A DNA stretch of 64,000 nucleotides from Virgibacillus_F necropolis_A (GCF_044793635.1 NZ_CP084992.1:2170001-2234000); one strand, 5' to 3'; shown: positions 50,315 through 60,130, counted from the first letter of the stretch. Made by a program: numbers and translations. The notes: generated from the sequence alone by a model not told the origin.

Positions 50315-52768
50315 ATGATGGATTCAATACCAGGAGTGGAATCTAAGACGTTCGGGGCAGGACAAGGTGTCATGAGTAAGTGGCGGAAAAAGATATACTC
50401 AAAAACACAATCTATTTTACTGGAAAAAGGTTGGCTATTTTTTATTGTCGGCTTTTTGTTAGGACGAGCTGTTATTTTATCTGTCGTATCACCATTTTCT
50501 GTAGCATTTTTAGCTGCCATTTGGCTTGTACATAAAGAAAAAGCGGCTAAAGTTATGCTAGCAGTTTTTGCGGGAGCATTAAGTTACTCGGTTGATCAAG
50601 GTATATTTATATTACTTGCAATGCTTGTCTTCGTTTTTCTTGCTGGTTTGTTTAAGCATATAAAAAATCAACAAGGAGCGATATTGTTATTTGTTTTTCT
50701 AGCAACCATTGCACCACGTTTAATGCTATATTCTATCGCTGATAAACTCACGTCCTACGAATGGATGCTTTTATTTGTTGAAGGTGTACTGGGTACGGTC
50801 CTATTATTGATATTTATGCAAAGCATTCCATTATTATCACCAAAAAAATATAAACCCACTTTAAAAAATGAAGAAATTGTTTGTATGATTATTTTGCTAT
50901 CGTCCATATTAACGGGAACAATTGGCTGGGAGCTATATGGGGCATCAATGGAACAAATATTTTCTCGTTACTTTGTTTTGATGTTTGCATTTATTGGGGG
51001 GGCCGCAGTTGGATCGACCGTCGGGGTTGTAGCCGGTCTCATACTTTCGCTTGCGAATGTTGCGAATCTTTATCAGATGAGTCTTCTTGCTTTTTCCGGG
51101 CTGCTTGGCGGATTGTTAAAAGAAGGGAAAAAGTTGGGTGTTGGCATCGGTTTACTGGTCGGAACCTTTTTAGTAGGCATTTATGGGGATGCCGCAAATT
51201 TGGTTCCATCTATTATGGAGTCATCTGCAGCTATTTTATTATTTTTCCTTACTCCAGCAAGCTGGTTTAAGAGACTTTCCAGGTACATTCCGGGAACAGA
51301 GGAGTATACAAATGAGCAAGAACAGTACTTACAAAAGGTGCGAAATGTAACAGCTAAAAGAGTTGAGCAATTTTCCGATGTTTTTGAAGCGCTATCAAAG
51401 AGCTTCCAAACTGTTGAGTATAGCCCATCGGTACAAGATGCTGACGATAAGCAGGAAACGGATTACTTTCTGAGTCAGGTGACGGAAAAGACGTGCCAGG
51501 GGTGCTTTATGAAAAATCGATGCTGGCAACAACAATTCGATAAATCCTATTCTTTAATGGAGGGATTGAAAAATGATCTAGTTGAAAACCGAGAACCGAC
51601 TCCTAGGGATGTTAGAGCCTTTGAAAACCATTGTGTGAAGTCAAAAAAAGTGATGGATGTGATGAAAGAGGAAGTAACCATTTTTGAGGCAAATCAACGA
51701 TTGCAGAAGCAAGTTTCGGAAAGTAAACGTTTTGTGGCAGAACAGCTACAAGGTGTGTCGGAGGTGATGGATGATTTTGCAAAGGAAATATTAAAGGAAC
51801 GTCATCACCATGAACAACAAGAAATGCAGATTGTTCAAGGGCTGGACCATATGGGCATTGAGGTGGAAAAATTAGATATTTTTAGCTTGGATAAAGGGAA
51901 TATAGACATAGAAATGATGGTGAATTTGTACGAGTATCGTGGGGAGGGTGCAAAATTAATTGCTCCAATGCTGTCAGACATTCTGAATGAAGTTGTCATC
52001 GTAAAACAGGAAGAAATTTCACCATTTCCAAATGGTAGCTGCTTCATCGTATTTGGCTCTGCAAAAGAGTATGAGGTAGAGACTGGGGTATCTCATGCGG
52101 CCAAGGGCGGTGGTGTCATTTCTGGAGATAGTTTTACAACGATTGAACTTGGGACAGGCAAGTATGCGATGGCTATTAGTGATGGAATGGGTAATGGCGA
52201 ACGTGCACATGAAGAAAGTGTTGAAACATTACGCTTACTGCAACAAATTTTACAAACAGGGATCCCTGAGAAAGTAGCAATAAAATCGATTAATTCGATC
52301 CTTGCCTTACGTTCAACCGATGAAATGTTTGCCACATTGGATCTTGCCGTTATTAATTTACACAATGCAGCAGTACGCTTTTTGAAAATAGGTTCGACAC
52401 CTAGTTTTATTAGGCGGGGCGACCAAATGATAAAGATAGAGGCTAGTAATCTACCTATGGGAATCATTCAGGAATTCGATGTCGACATTGTAAAAGAACA
52501 ATTATTGGCTGATGATCTACTCATCATGATGAGTGATGGTATTTTTGATGGACCGAAACACGTTGAAAATGTAGACGTTTGGTTAAAGCGAAAGATACGT
52601 GAAATGAAAACAGAAGATCCACAGGAAGTGGCAGACTTATTATTAGAAGAAGTAATTCGAACTAGATCAGGAGAAATTAATGATGACATGACAGTTATGG
52701 TTGCAAAAATTAATAAGAACTCGCCGCAATGGGCTGCTATCCCAGCGGGGCATAAACATGCACAGTGA
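50315..52768 (+). CDS. spoIIE: Stage II sporulation protein E (membrane PP2C phosphatase)
   Basis: Polar-septum phosphatase that dephosphorylates SpoIIAA-P and so activates sigma-F in the forespore; it also binds FtsZ. The 817-aa protein has about ten transmembrane segments (35-320), a cytoplasmic FtsZ-interacting region (about 325-590, with CQGCFMKNRCW) and a C-terminal PP2C domain (about 595-800) with metal motifs ISDGMGNGERAHEES, MMSDGIFDG and INDDMTVMV. GAGGGAG precedes ATG 50315. The length is slightly below the 827 of B. subtilis. Confidence 0.97.
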   Translation: MMDSIPGVESKTFGAGQGVMSKWRKKIYSKTQSILLEKGWLFFIVGFLLGRAVILSVVSPFSVAFLAAIWLVHKEKAAKVMLAVFAGALSYSVDQGIFILLAMLVFVFLAGLFKHIKNQQGAILLFVFLATIAPRLMLYSIADKLTSYEWMLLFVEGVLGTVLLLIFMQSIPLLSPKKYKPTLKNEEIVCMIILLSSILTGTIGWELYGASMEQIFSRYFVLMFAFIGGAAVGSTVGVVAGLILSLANVANLYQMSLLAFSGLLGGLLKEGKKLGVGIGLLVGTFLVGIYGDAANLVPSIMESSAAILLFFLTPASWFKRLSRYIPGTEEYTNEQEQYLQKVRNVTAKRVEQFSDVFEALSKSFQTVEYSPSVQDADDKQETDYFLSQVTEKTCQGCFMKNRCWQQQFDKSYSLMEGLKNDLVENREPTPRDVRAFENHCVKSKKVMDVMKEEVTIFEANQRLQKQVSESKRFVAEQLQGVSEVMDDFAKEILKERHHHEQQEMQIVQGLDHMGIEVEKLDIFSLDKGNIDIEMMVNLYEYRGEGAKLIAPMLSDILNEVVIVKQEEISPFPNGSCFIVFGSAKEYEVETGVSHAAKGGGVISGDSFTTIELGTGKYAMAISDGMGNGERAHEESVETLRLLQQILQTGIPEKVAIKSINSILALRSTDEMFATLDLAVINLHNAAVRFLKIGSTPSFIRRGDQMIKIEASNLPMGIIQEFDVDIVKEQLLADDLLIMMSDGIFDGPKHVENVDVWLKRKIREMKTEDPQEVADLLLEEVIRTRSGEINDDMTVMVAKINKNSPQWAAIPAGHKHAQ

Positions 52769-52873
52769 CGTATCTGAAGATAGTATGAGGGAGTAAATGA
52801 ATGCGCTACCACCTCCGTATATTTTCTTGTTATTTTGGCGATGATGGTTAGGAACGAGTTGGAGGTGGAATGT

Positions 52874-53614
52874 ATGAAAAAAGGTACGTTAAAACAAATT
52901 TTGTTAATCACAGACGGTTGCTCTAATAAAGGAGAGGATCCCGCCGCTACGGCTGCACTTGCGCACCAGCAGGGAATTACAGTAAATGTAATTGGTATTT
53001 TGGAAGATGACCAAACAGAACAGCCTGAGGGACTAGAAGAAGTAGAAGAGGTTGCGCTTTCTGGTGGAGGCGTAAGCCAGATTGTTTATAAGAAATCCTT
53101 ATCACAAACAGTCCAAATGGTGACAAAGCAAGCGATGACTCAAACCTTACAAGGTTTCGTTAATCAGGAATTGCAACAGATTCTTGGGCCAAATCAAACA
53201 ATGGATGAGCTGGAACCTGAGAAACGTGGAGAGATTATGGAAGTAGTCGAAGAGTTAGGAGAAACGTGTGATCTGGAAGTTCTTGTTTTAGTAGATACGA
53301 GTGCTAGTATGCATGATAAGATACCTACCGTAAAAGAAGCACTGATTGATTTATCCATTAGCTTAAATGCGCGAATAGGCCGAAATCGATATAGTGTCTT
53401 TACCTTCCCTGATAGGCGTAAAGATATCAAACAGATATTGGATTGGTCACCGAAGCTTGACTCCATATCTGCTATTTTCCCAAAACTGACAAGTGGAGGA
53501 ATTACGCCGACAGGACCAGCACTACGCGAGGCAATGTACCAATTTGGTAAAAAAAGCTTGTTAAGGAGCTTTAACGATGAAGATGAGCCACCAATCGAAG
53601 AAGCATGGTATTGA
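52874..53614 (+). CDS. yabS: VWA-domain protein YabS
   Basis: A 246-residue protein whose two parts resemble von Willebrand factor A domains: LLITDGCSNKGEDP at the N-terminus and VLVDTSASMHDKIPTVKEAL (MIDAS DxSxS) at about 140-160, with GGITPTGPALREA near the end. Function is unknown; it always accompanies spoIIE and yabT in Bacillaceae. ATG 52874 follows GGAGGTGGA. Its end overlaps yabT by 38 bp. Confidence 0.9.
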   Translation: MKKGTLKQILLITDGCSNKGEDPAATAALAHQQGITVNVIGILEDDQTEQPEGLEEVEEVALSGGGVSQIVYKKSLSQTVQMVTKQAMTQTLQGFVNQELQQILGPNQTMDELEPEKRGEIMEVVEELGETCDLEVLVLVDTSASMHDKIPTVKEALIDLSISLNARIGRNRYSVFTFPDRRKDIKQILDWSPKLDSISAIFPKLTSGGITPTGPALREAMYQFGKKSLLRSFNDEDEPPIEEAWY

Positions 53615-54515
53615 ACTTAAACCTGGAACATCTATAGTAGGGAAATGGCATAATAAACGCTATGCCATTATTAAAAAGTTAGGTAATGGTGCTATTGGCA
53701 GTGTCTATCTTTGTGAGGTAGGCGGGAAGCGTGTAGCACTAAAAATCAGCGATAAAAGTATGTCCATGACCATGGAGGTCAATGTGTTAAAGTCCCTACA
53801 AAAGGTCCAAGGTAAAACTCTTGGGCCTTATTTAGTTGATGTTGATGATTGGGTAACACCACATGGTCACGTTTTATCATTTTATGTTATGGAATATTTA
53901 CGCGGGCAATCGTTATCCACTTTCATTAAACAAAACGGTAATACGTGGGTTGGTGTATTTATGTTACAGCTACTTGATGATTTAGCTGAGCTCCATAAAG
54001 CAGGGTGGGTATTTGGAGACTTGAAAGAGGATAACCTTCTAATTCTTCATTCTCCGCCAAAAATTCGTTGGATTGATGTAGGGGGAACAACGCAAATTGG
54101 CCGAGCAATAAAAGAATATACAGAGTTTTACGATCGTGGATATTGGGGAATGGGTTCTAGAAGGGCTGAACCAAGCTATGATCTATTTGCACTAGTAATG
54201 GTTTTTGTCAAATTATATTATCCAAATCAGTTTGAAAGAGGCAGCAACCCCGAAACAGCAATCCTGTCTAGGATAAAGAACGTTGCACCGTTAAGACCCT
54301 ATTTACCTTGTCTCGCAAAAGCTATTCAAGGAAAATATCAATCTAGTGCAGAAATGAAGCGGGATGTAGAACAGATATTGAATAGTCCAAAACCAACTTC
54401 AAAACCAGTTCTCTCGCGGAAACGACGCAAACAGAAAGCATCTATTTTGGTCGAGTCAACAGGTATATCGTTAATTGCACTATTCTATTATATCGTTTCT
54501 TTAATCTTGCCTTAA
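53577..54515 (+). CDS. yabT: Membrane Ser/Thr kinase YabT
   Basis: Hanks-type kinase (312 aa) that in B. subtilis localises to the septum, is activated by DNA and phosphorylates RecA and other DNA-binding proteins during sporulation. A Gly-rich loop (LGNGAIGSVYL), the invariant Lys (VALKIS), catalytic loop FGDLKEDN and metal motif DVGGTT (in place of DFG) are visible; the activation segment is DRGYWGMGSRRAEPSYD. A basic tail and a C-terminal transmembrane helix (about 292-311) follow. There are no PASTA domains. AAGGAG precedes ATG 53577, inside yabS. Confidence 0.93.
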   Translation: MKMSHQSKKHGIELKPGTSIVGKWHNKRYAIIKKLGNGAIGSVYLCEVGGKRVALKISDKSMSMTMEVNVLKSLQKVQGKTLGPYLVDVDDWVTPHGHVLSFYVMEYLRGQSLSTFIKQNGNTWVGVFMLQLLDDLAELHKAGWVFGDLKEDNLLILHSPPKIRWIDVGGTTQIGRAIKEYTEFYDRGYWGMGSRRAEPSYDLFALVMVFVKLYYPNQFERGSNPETAILSRIKNVAPLRPYLPCLAKAIQGKYQSSAEMKRDVEQILNSPKPTSKPVLSRKRRKQKASILVESTGISLIALFYYIVSLILP

Positions 54516-54602
54516 ACGAAACGGTGTTCTTTAATAATAAGCATAAGGTATGGTAGGATATAGAAGTTCCACTAATTTTCTAATATGAAGGATGAAAGAA
54601 AA

Positions 54603-55997
54603 ATGAAAGATAGTGTGCTAACATTTATGAAACAGAATGGATTAATCGAACCTAATTCAACGCTATTAATTGGTGTTTCAGGTGGTCCAGATTCGATGGC
54701 ACTTCTTTATTTTTTTCATTCAATAAGAGTGGAGTGGAATTTAACGCTTGTTGCTCTCACAGTAGATCATCAGCTGCGCGGAGAGGAATCGATAGAGGAT
54801 CTTCGCTTTGTGGAAAGAATATGTAAGGAATGGAATATTGAATTTTGTGGAACTTCTTTGGACGTTCCTTCGTATAAAGAGAGTAAGCATGTTGGAACCC
54901 AAGTAGCTGCTAGAGAAATTCGGTATCAATTCTATTTTGATAAAATGCAGGAATATAATGCCGATTATTTAGCACTTGGTCATCACGGTGATGATCAGGT
55001 TGAAACCATGCTAATGGGCTTTGTACGTTCCTCTAACAGTAGAGCAATATCTGGTATGCCAGTAAAACGACGATTTAATAGTGGGATGATCATTCGGCCA
55101 TTTTTAGGTGTAACTAAAAATGATATCAAGAATTACTGTCAAGAATACGATATTCAATCAAGACTTGATCCATCTAACCTAGAAACTGATTATACAAGAA
55201 ATTATTTTCGTCAATATGTTGTCCCATTACTAAAAGGTCAAAATAGTAATATACATACTACAGTGCAACAATTAAGTAAGTCCATGCAATCGGATGAAGG
55301 TTACTTAACTGGAGAGGCAGAAAAGCTTGTGGAACAGGTGGTAACACTAAGTGAAAATGAAAATTGTGCTACATTTGACATAGATTTGTTCCAAGGGTAC
55401 CACACTGCTTTACAAAGGCGAGCCTATCATCTAGTATTAAATTATCTATATGATGAATTGCCTAAAAATTTATCGTATATGCATGAGGAACAGTTTTTTG
55501 CATTATTAAATAGTCAAACGGCCAATAGTAGATTGGACTTTCCTTTCGATTTAAAGGTGGTTAAATCCTATCGCAAGCTGGTAATTTGCTTCGAAAATAA
55601 ATTGCCTCAATCTTTTCCTTTTCATAAAGTCATAAACATACCTGGTCAAGTTTCATTACCGAATGGATCAGCTATTCACGCTGATTTTATAACGGATTCA
55701 CATAACCCAAGTAAGGATTATTATTTATGTGTCAGGAACCAAGTTGCTTTGCCATTACATATTAGAACGCGAAAGCCAGGGGACAGAATGACGTGGAAAG
55801 GACTAAAGGGTAGTAAGAAGATTAAGGATATTTTTATCGATGAAAAAATTCCAGCAGGATTACGTGATACATGGCCGATAGTGACAGACGACAACGGTGA
55901 AATCTTATGGCTTGTAGGTTTGAAAAAAGGTGAGCCAAGTAACCAATCAAAAGACACCTCATTTATTCAACTATATTTAGAAAAAGCTACTGTGTAG
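54603..55997 (+). CDS. tilS: tRNA(Ile) lysidine synthetase TilS
   Basis: Converts C34 of the minor tRNA-Ile(CAU) to lysidine with ATP; essential. The 464-aa protein has the PP-loop SGGPDSMALLYFF, the HHGDDQVETMLM motif, and RPFLGVTKNDI, then a C-terminal substrate-recognition domain (RTRKPGDRMTWKG). ATG 54603 follows AAGGATGAAAG; ATG 54585 lies before it. It is followed by hpt with 11 bp between, as in all Bacillaceae. Confidence 0.95.
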   Translation: MKDSVLTFMKQNGLIEPNSTLLIGVSGGPDSMALLYFFHSIRVEWNLTLVALTVDHQLRGEESIEDLRFVERICKEWNIEFCGTSLDVPSYKESKHVGTQVAAREIRYQFYFDKMQEYNADYLALGHHGDDQVETMLMGFVRSSNSRAISGMPVKRRFNSGMIIRPFLGVTKNDIKNYCQEYDIQSRLDPSNLETDYTRNYFRQYVVPLLKGQNSNIHTTVQQLSKSMQSDEGYLTGEAEKLVEQVVTLSENENCATFDIDLFQGYHTALQRRAYHLVLNYLYDELPKNLSYMHEEQFFALLNSQTANSRLDFPFDLKVVKSYRKLVICFENKLPQSFPFHKVINIPGQVSLPNGSAIHADFITDSHNPSKDYYLCVRNQVALPLHIRTRKPGDRMTWKGLKGSKKIKDIFIDEKIPAGLRDTWPIVTDDNGEILWLVGLKKGEPSNQSKDTSFIQLYLEKATV

Positions 55998-56008
55998 GAG
56001 GAACAAAC

Positions 56009-56551
56009 ATGCATAACGATATTCAGCAGATATTAGTTACAAAAGAAGAAATTGCAACAAAGTGTGAAGAGATCGGCAAGCATTTAACTGAAGAGTACGA
56101 TGGGAAGTTCCCGTTGGCAATTGGGGTTTTAAAAGGTGCAATGCCATTTATGTCAGATGTACTACGTTATACAGACACTCACCTGGAAATGGATTTTATG
56201 GATGTTTCCAGTTACGGTGGGAAAACCCGTTCATCTGGGGAAGTGAAAATTGTAAAAGATTTGGATACAAAGGTAGAAGGCAGGGACTTACTAATTATTG
56301 AAGACATCATTGATAGTGGTCTTACGCTCAGTTATTTGGTGGATTTGTTTAAATATCGTAAAGCAAAATCAATACGTATTGTTACTTTATTAGATAAACC
56401 TTCAGGTAGAACAGCAAATATTAAAGCAGATATTATTGGCTTTAACGTACCAAATGAATTTGTAGTCGGTTATGGATTGGATTACGAAGAAAAATACCGA
56501 AACCTACCGTATATTGGCGTTTTAAAACCAAAGATTTACGGTGGCGAATAA
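56009..56551 (+). CDS. hpt: Hypoxanthine-guanine phosphoribosyltransferase
   Basis: Purine salvage enzyme that makes IMP and GMP from the bases and PRPP. The 180-aa protein has the PRPP motif LLIIEDIIDSGLT, the flexible loop region DFMDVSSYGG and the base-binding C-terminal VGYGLDYEEKYRNLPYIG. AGGAGG precedes ATG 56009. It sits in the conserved tilS-hpt-ftsH order; in several Firmicutes Hpt and TilS bind each other and activate ftsH, which is not testable here. Confidence 0.96.
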   Translation: MHNDIQQILVTKEEIATKCEEIGKHLTEEYDGKFPLAIGVLKGAMPFMSDVLRYTDTHLEMDFMDVSSYGGKTRSSGEVKIVKDLDTKVEGRDLLIIEDIIDSGLTLSYLVDLFKYRKAKSIRIVTLLDKPSGRTANIKADIIGFNVPNEFVVGYGLDYEEKYRNLPYIGVLKPKIYGGE

Positions 56552-56751
56552 GGTCTAGAGGAACTTACATTATTTTTCACAAAATGATCGGTATTACTTC
56601 GCACAACATGATGTAGAATAGTAATAGTATAAAATCTTGGCTAGTCGTCAGGAACGAATGATTCTCTTATACATATACCGGTAAACCTTTAGATTTTACT
56701 AAAGTAAAAAAAGTTTAAAAACAATGGCATATTTGAGTGGAATTAGTTGTA

Positions 56752-56779
56752 TTGAAACTTTTTCATATGGTACTATGTT
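56752..56779 (+). promoter_or_regulatory. Candidate sigma-A promoter of ftsH
   Basis: TTGAAA (56752-56757), 16-nt spacer, TATGTT (56774-56779), 34 nt before ftsH. The 261-bp hpt-ftsH gap holds no repeat element. Confidence 0.5.
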
Positions 56780-56812
56780 ATATAGTTTTTCCCGTTTGGG
56801 AGGAGGTAAGTA

Positions 56813-58843
56813 ATGAAACGATTAATGCGGAATGTGTTCTTTTGGTTCTTAATTTTTCTAGTTGTTGTAGCAGTTATAGAATTATTTAGGGGGCAGGATG
56901 AACAGGCAGAAGAATTAAATGTTGAAGAATTTATGCAGGCACTAAACAATGGTGATATTGCAGAAATGACGATGCAACCTGTAAATATGGTCTACAGAAT
57001 AACAGGTGAACTGGAAGATGGGGATAAACAATTCATTGCCCAAGTACCAGATAACACAGAAATCATTGCAAATATTACAGAAAAAGCTACGGAACAAAGT
57101 GTGTTAAATATTGAGCAAGAAGAGCAACCAAGCGGATGGGTTACGTTCCTAACAACGATGATTCCGTTTTTAATAATAGGATTATTTTTCTTCTTTATAC
57201 TTAGCCAATCACAAGGTGGCGGTGGCGGCCGTGTGATGAATTTTGGTAAGAGTAAGGCGAAGATGTTCTCAGAAGATAAGAAAAAGGTACGATTTAAAGA
57301 TGTAGCGGGTGCAGACGAAGAAAAGCAAGAACTTGTAGAAGTTGTGGACTTTTTGAAGGATCCACGCAAGTTCTCAGCAGTAGGAGCTCGAATCCCTAAG
57401 GGTGTTCTTTTAGTAGGGCCTCCTGGTACAGGTAAAACATTACTTGCACGTGCAGTTGCAGGGGAAGCTGGAAAACCATTCTTCTCTATTAGTGGTTCAG
57501 ACTTCGTTGAAATGTTTGTTGGTGTAGGTGCTTCTCGTGTACGTGATCTATTTGAAAACGCGAAGAAAAACGCACCATGTATTATCTTTATTGATGAAAT
57601 TGATGCAGTTGGTCGTCAGCGTGGAGCTGGTCTTGGTGGTGGTCACGATGAACGTGAACAAACACTAAACCAATTACTTGTTGAGATGGATGGTTTTGGC
57701 GTAAATGAAGGAATTATTATTATCGCAGCAACAAACCGCCCAGATATTCTTGACCCAGCGCTATTACGTCCTGGACGTTTTGACCGTCAAATTACAGTAG
57801 ACCGTCCTGATGTTAAGGGCCGTGAAGAAGTATTGCAAGTTCATGCAAAAGATAAACCAATGGATAACACTGTTGATTTAAAAACAGTCGCAATGCGAAC
57901 TCCTGGTTTCTCTGGCGCAGATTTGGAAAACTTATTGAATGAAGCAGCATTGGTGGCAGCTCGTGGAAGTAAATCCTCAATTGACATGCTAGATGTTGAC
58001 GAAGCAATTGACCGAGTTATTGCAGGTCCACAGAAAAAAGGAAAAGTTATTTCGAAAAAAGAACGCGACATTGTTGCCTATCATGAAAGTGGACACACGA
58101 TTATTGGTATGGTATTGAATGATGCAGATATGGTCCATAAAGTTACGATTGTACCTCGTGGTCAAGCCGGCGGATATGCTGTTATGCTTCCTAAAGAAGA
58201 CCGTTACTTTATGACAAAACCGGAATTGTTCGATAAAATCACTGGATTATTAGGTGGACGTGTAGCTGAAGAAGTTATCTTTGGTGAAGTAAGTACTGGT
58301 GCATCTAATGACTTCCAACGTGCTACAGCTATCGCACGGAAGATGATTACCGAGTATGGTATGAGTGATAAAATTGGTCCATTACAATTTACAAGTGGTG
58401 GAGGCAATCAAGTATTTCTTGGACGTGATATTCAAAATGAACAAACTTACAGTGACGAGATTGCTCATGATATTGATCAGGAAATGCAAAACTTTATTAA
58501 CTTCTGCTATGATCGTGCAAAACAAATTCTTACAGATAACAAGGATAAATTGGAACTTGTTGCACAAACTCTTTTAAAAGTAGAAACGCTGGATGCAAAA
58601 CAAATTAAAGGGTTGTTTGAGGATGGAGTGCTTCCTGAACCTGCAGAAGATGTATCAATACCGACTACAACTTCTACAGAAGAAGATAAGGATCTTAGAG
58701 TAAATATCCAATCAAAACAGGATGATGCTACACCTGAAACTTATGAAGAAGCAAAAGAACAAGCTGACAAAGAATTGGAAGAGGACCTTCATGATGAAAA
58801 ATCTGATGAGCCTTCTTCAGATGACGAAAATAAGAATAGCTAA
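56813..58843 (+). CDS. ftsH: ATP-dependent membrane metalloprotease FtsH
   Basis: Hexameric membrane protease that degrades regulators and damaged membrane proteins (Spo0E and SpoVM in B. subtilis). The 676-aa protein has two transmembrane helices (about 7-22 and 112-133), an AAA+ domain with GPPGTGKT, FIDEIDAVG and the second region of homology (TNRPDILDPALLRPGRFDR), then the zinc motif HESGH (about 423-427) and a distal Asp. The C-terminal ~60 residues are acidic and disordered. GGGAGGAGGT precedes ATG 56813. Confidence 0.97.
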   Translation: MKRLMRNVFFWFLIFLVVVAVIELFRGQDEQAEELNVEEFMQALNNGDIAEMTMQPVNMVYRITGELEDGDKQFIAQVPDNTEIIANITEKATEQSVLNIEQEEQPSGWVTFLTTMIPFLIIGLFFFFILSQSQGGGGGRVMNFGKSKAKMFSEDKKKVRFKDVAGADEEKQELVEVVDFLKDPRKFSAVGARIPKGVLLVGPPGTGKTLLARAVAGEAGKPFFSISGSDFVEMFVGVGASRVRDLFENAKKNAPCIIFIDEIDAVGRQRGAGLGGGHDEREQTLNQLLVEMDGFGVNEGIIIIAATNRPDILDPALLRPGRFDRQITVDRPDVKGREEVLQVHAKDKPMDNTVDLKTVAMRTPGFSGADLENLLNEAALVAARGSKSSIDMLDVDEAIDRVIAGPQKKGKVISKKERDIVAYHESGHTIIGMVLNDADMVHKVTIVPRGQAGGYAVMLPKEDRYFMTKPELFDKITGLLGGRVAEEVIFGEVSTGASNDFQRATAIARKMITEYGMSDKIGPLQFTSGGGNQVFLGRDIQNEQTYSDEIAHDIDQEMQNFINFCYDRAKQILTDNKDKLELVAQTLLKVETLDAKQIKGLFEDGVLPEPAEDVSIPTTTSTEEDKDLRVNIQSKQDDATPETYEEAKEQADKELEEDLHDEKSDEPSSDDENKNS

Positions 58844-58852
58844 TAACTAATA

Positions 58853-58887
58853 AAAATAACCCCTCAATCGATGAGGGGTTATTTTTA
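58853..58887 (+). terminator. Terminator of ftsH
   Basis: AATAACCCCTCA / TGAGGGGTTATT perfect stem then TTTAT; a family A repeat starts two bases later. Confidence 0.9.
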
Positions 58888-58888
58888 T

Positions 58889-59042
58889 AAGGAAAGAAAG
58901 TATAAAATTTTGGCGTTTATCTGTCTAGCGCAAGCGCCCTAGCCCGCCTGAGGTTTTAAGTCAAATCTCTTTGTGATAAAAATCATCACTAAGAGATTCG
59001 TCTTAAACTTGTCGGGGCTGACCAAGGCGCTTGCGCTTTTCT
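58889..59042. repeat. Family A hairpin repeat, copy 4
   Basis: AAGGAAAGAAAGTATAAAATTTTGG start, intact hairpin core, end GGCGCTTGCGCTTTTCTT. In this copy the left arm reads AGCGCAAGCGCC, so it pairs fully with GGCGCTTGCGCT and extends the stem to the end of the element. Confidence 0.85.
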
Positions 59043-59151
59043 TATGTCTTCCACTTTTATTATATGAGTTATACTGAAATTAAAATTGTGATATATTTAG
59101 GTAAGAAAATGGAAGTATTATTATGTTAGATGGGAAGGTATGATTTTAAAA

Positions 59152-59928
59152 ATGCTTTTTGTTCTGGATGTTGGGAATACTAACACCGTTCTAGGTGTAT
59201 TTGATGATGATCGTTTAACACATGAATGGCGAATTAAAACCGATCGCTATAAAACAGAAGATGAATTTGGTATGCTAATCAAGTCATTATTGGAACATAA
59301 GGGAATTTCTTTTAAGGATATTCAAGGAATTATAATATCTTCGGTAGTACCTCCAATCATGTTTGCTCTAGAGAAAATGTGTAGAAAATATTTTAATCAG
59401 GAAGCATTGGTTATAGGAAAGGATAATGTTCAATCCCATTTACCAATGAAATACCCGAACCCGATGGAAATTGGAGCAGATAGAATAGTGAATGCAGTTG
59501 GTGCTTTAGAAGAATACGGATCACCACTCGTGATTATCGATTTTGGAACTGCTACAACATACTGTTATGTGAATGAAAAGAAAGAATATGAGGGTGGTGC
59601 TATTGCCCCCGGAATTCATATATCACTTGAAGCATTATACAAAAAGGCATCAAAACTTCCAAAAGTGGAAATTACAAACCCATCAAACGTTGTTGGAACA
59701 TCTACTGTAGAAGCAATGCAGGCAGGGATATATTATGGGTATATCGGGCAAGTTGATGAAGTAGTATCAAGGATAAAGGAACAGGCGAGTGAAACTCCGA
59801 CTGTGGTTGCTACCGGCGGACTTGCGAAGTTAATAGCAGATGATTCAAAAACAATAGATCATGTAGATGCAAACCTGACTTTAAAAGGATTGTATATTAT
59901 TTATAAACGCAACCAAGAGGAGAACTAG
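59152..59928 (+). CDS. coaX: Type III pantothenate kinase
   Basis: First enzyme of CoA synthesis, phosphorylating pantothenate; type III forms are not inhibited by CoA. The 258-aa protein has the ASKHA motifs DVGNTN (phosphate loop), GADRIVNAVGA, IDFGTATT and the GGAIAPGIHIS core. ATG 59152 gives the standard N-terminus MLFVLDVGNTN; ATG 59140 is only 1 nt from the GGGAAGG ribosome site and is less likely. It is followed by hslO. Confidence 0.95.
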   Translation: MLFVLDVGNTNTVLGVFDDDRLTHEWRIKTDRYKTEDEFGMLIKSLLEHKGISFKDIQGIIISSVVPPIMFALEKMCRKYFNQEALVIGKDNVQSHLPMKYPNPMEIGADRIVNAVGALEEYGSPLVIIDFGTATTYCYVNEKKEYEGGAIAPGIHISLEALYKKASKLPKVEITNPSNVVGTSTVEAMQAGIYYGYIGQVDEVVSRIKEQASETPTVVATGGLAKLIADDSKTIDHVDANLTLKGLYIIYKRNQEEN

Positions 59929-59988
59929 CAAATTTGTATAGCTGCGTCTCCTAGCGACTTGAAATGTAGGTCGCTTTGCTTTTCTGCA

Positions 59989-60130
59989 TGTAAGGAAACG
60001 GCAGTATAAGATTTGGCGTTAATCTGTCTAGCGCAAGCGCCTAGCCCCTCAAGGTTTTAAGTGATAAAAATCATCACTAAGAGATTCGACTTAAACTTGT
60101 CGGGGCTGACCAAGGCGCTTGCGCTTTTCT
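59989..60130. repeat. Family A hairpin repeat, copy 5 (arm deleted)
   Basis: TGTAAGGAAACGG start and usual end GGCGCTTGCGCTTTTCT. About 14 nt (AAATCTCTTTG region) are missing from the left arm, between two GT dinucleotides, so the central stem AATCTCTT/AAGAGATT cannot form. A short family B-like fragment (59941-59985) precedes it. The hslO ribosome site follows 6 nt later. Confidence 0.8.

Noticed and set aside
52093..52467. 124-codon minus-strand frame inside spoIIE
   Set aside because: It is antisense to the conserved PP2C domain, with no ribosome site or family resemblance.
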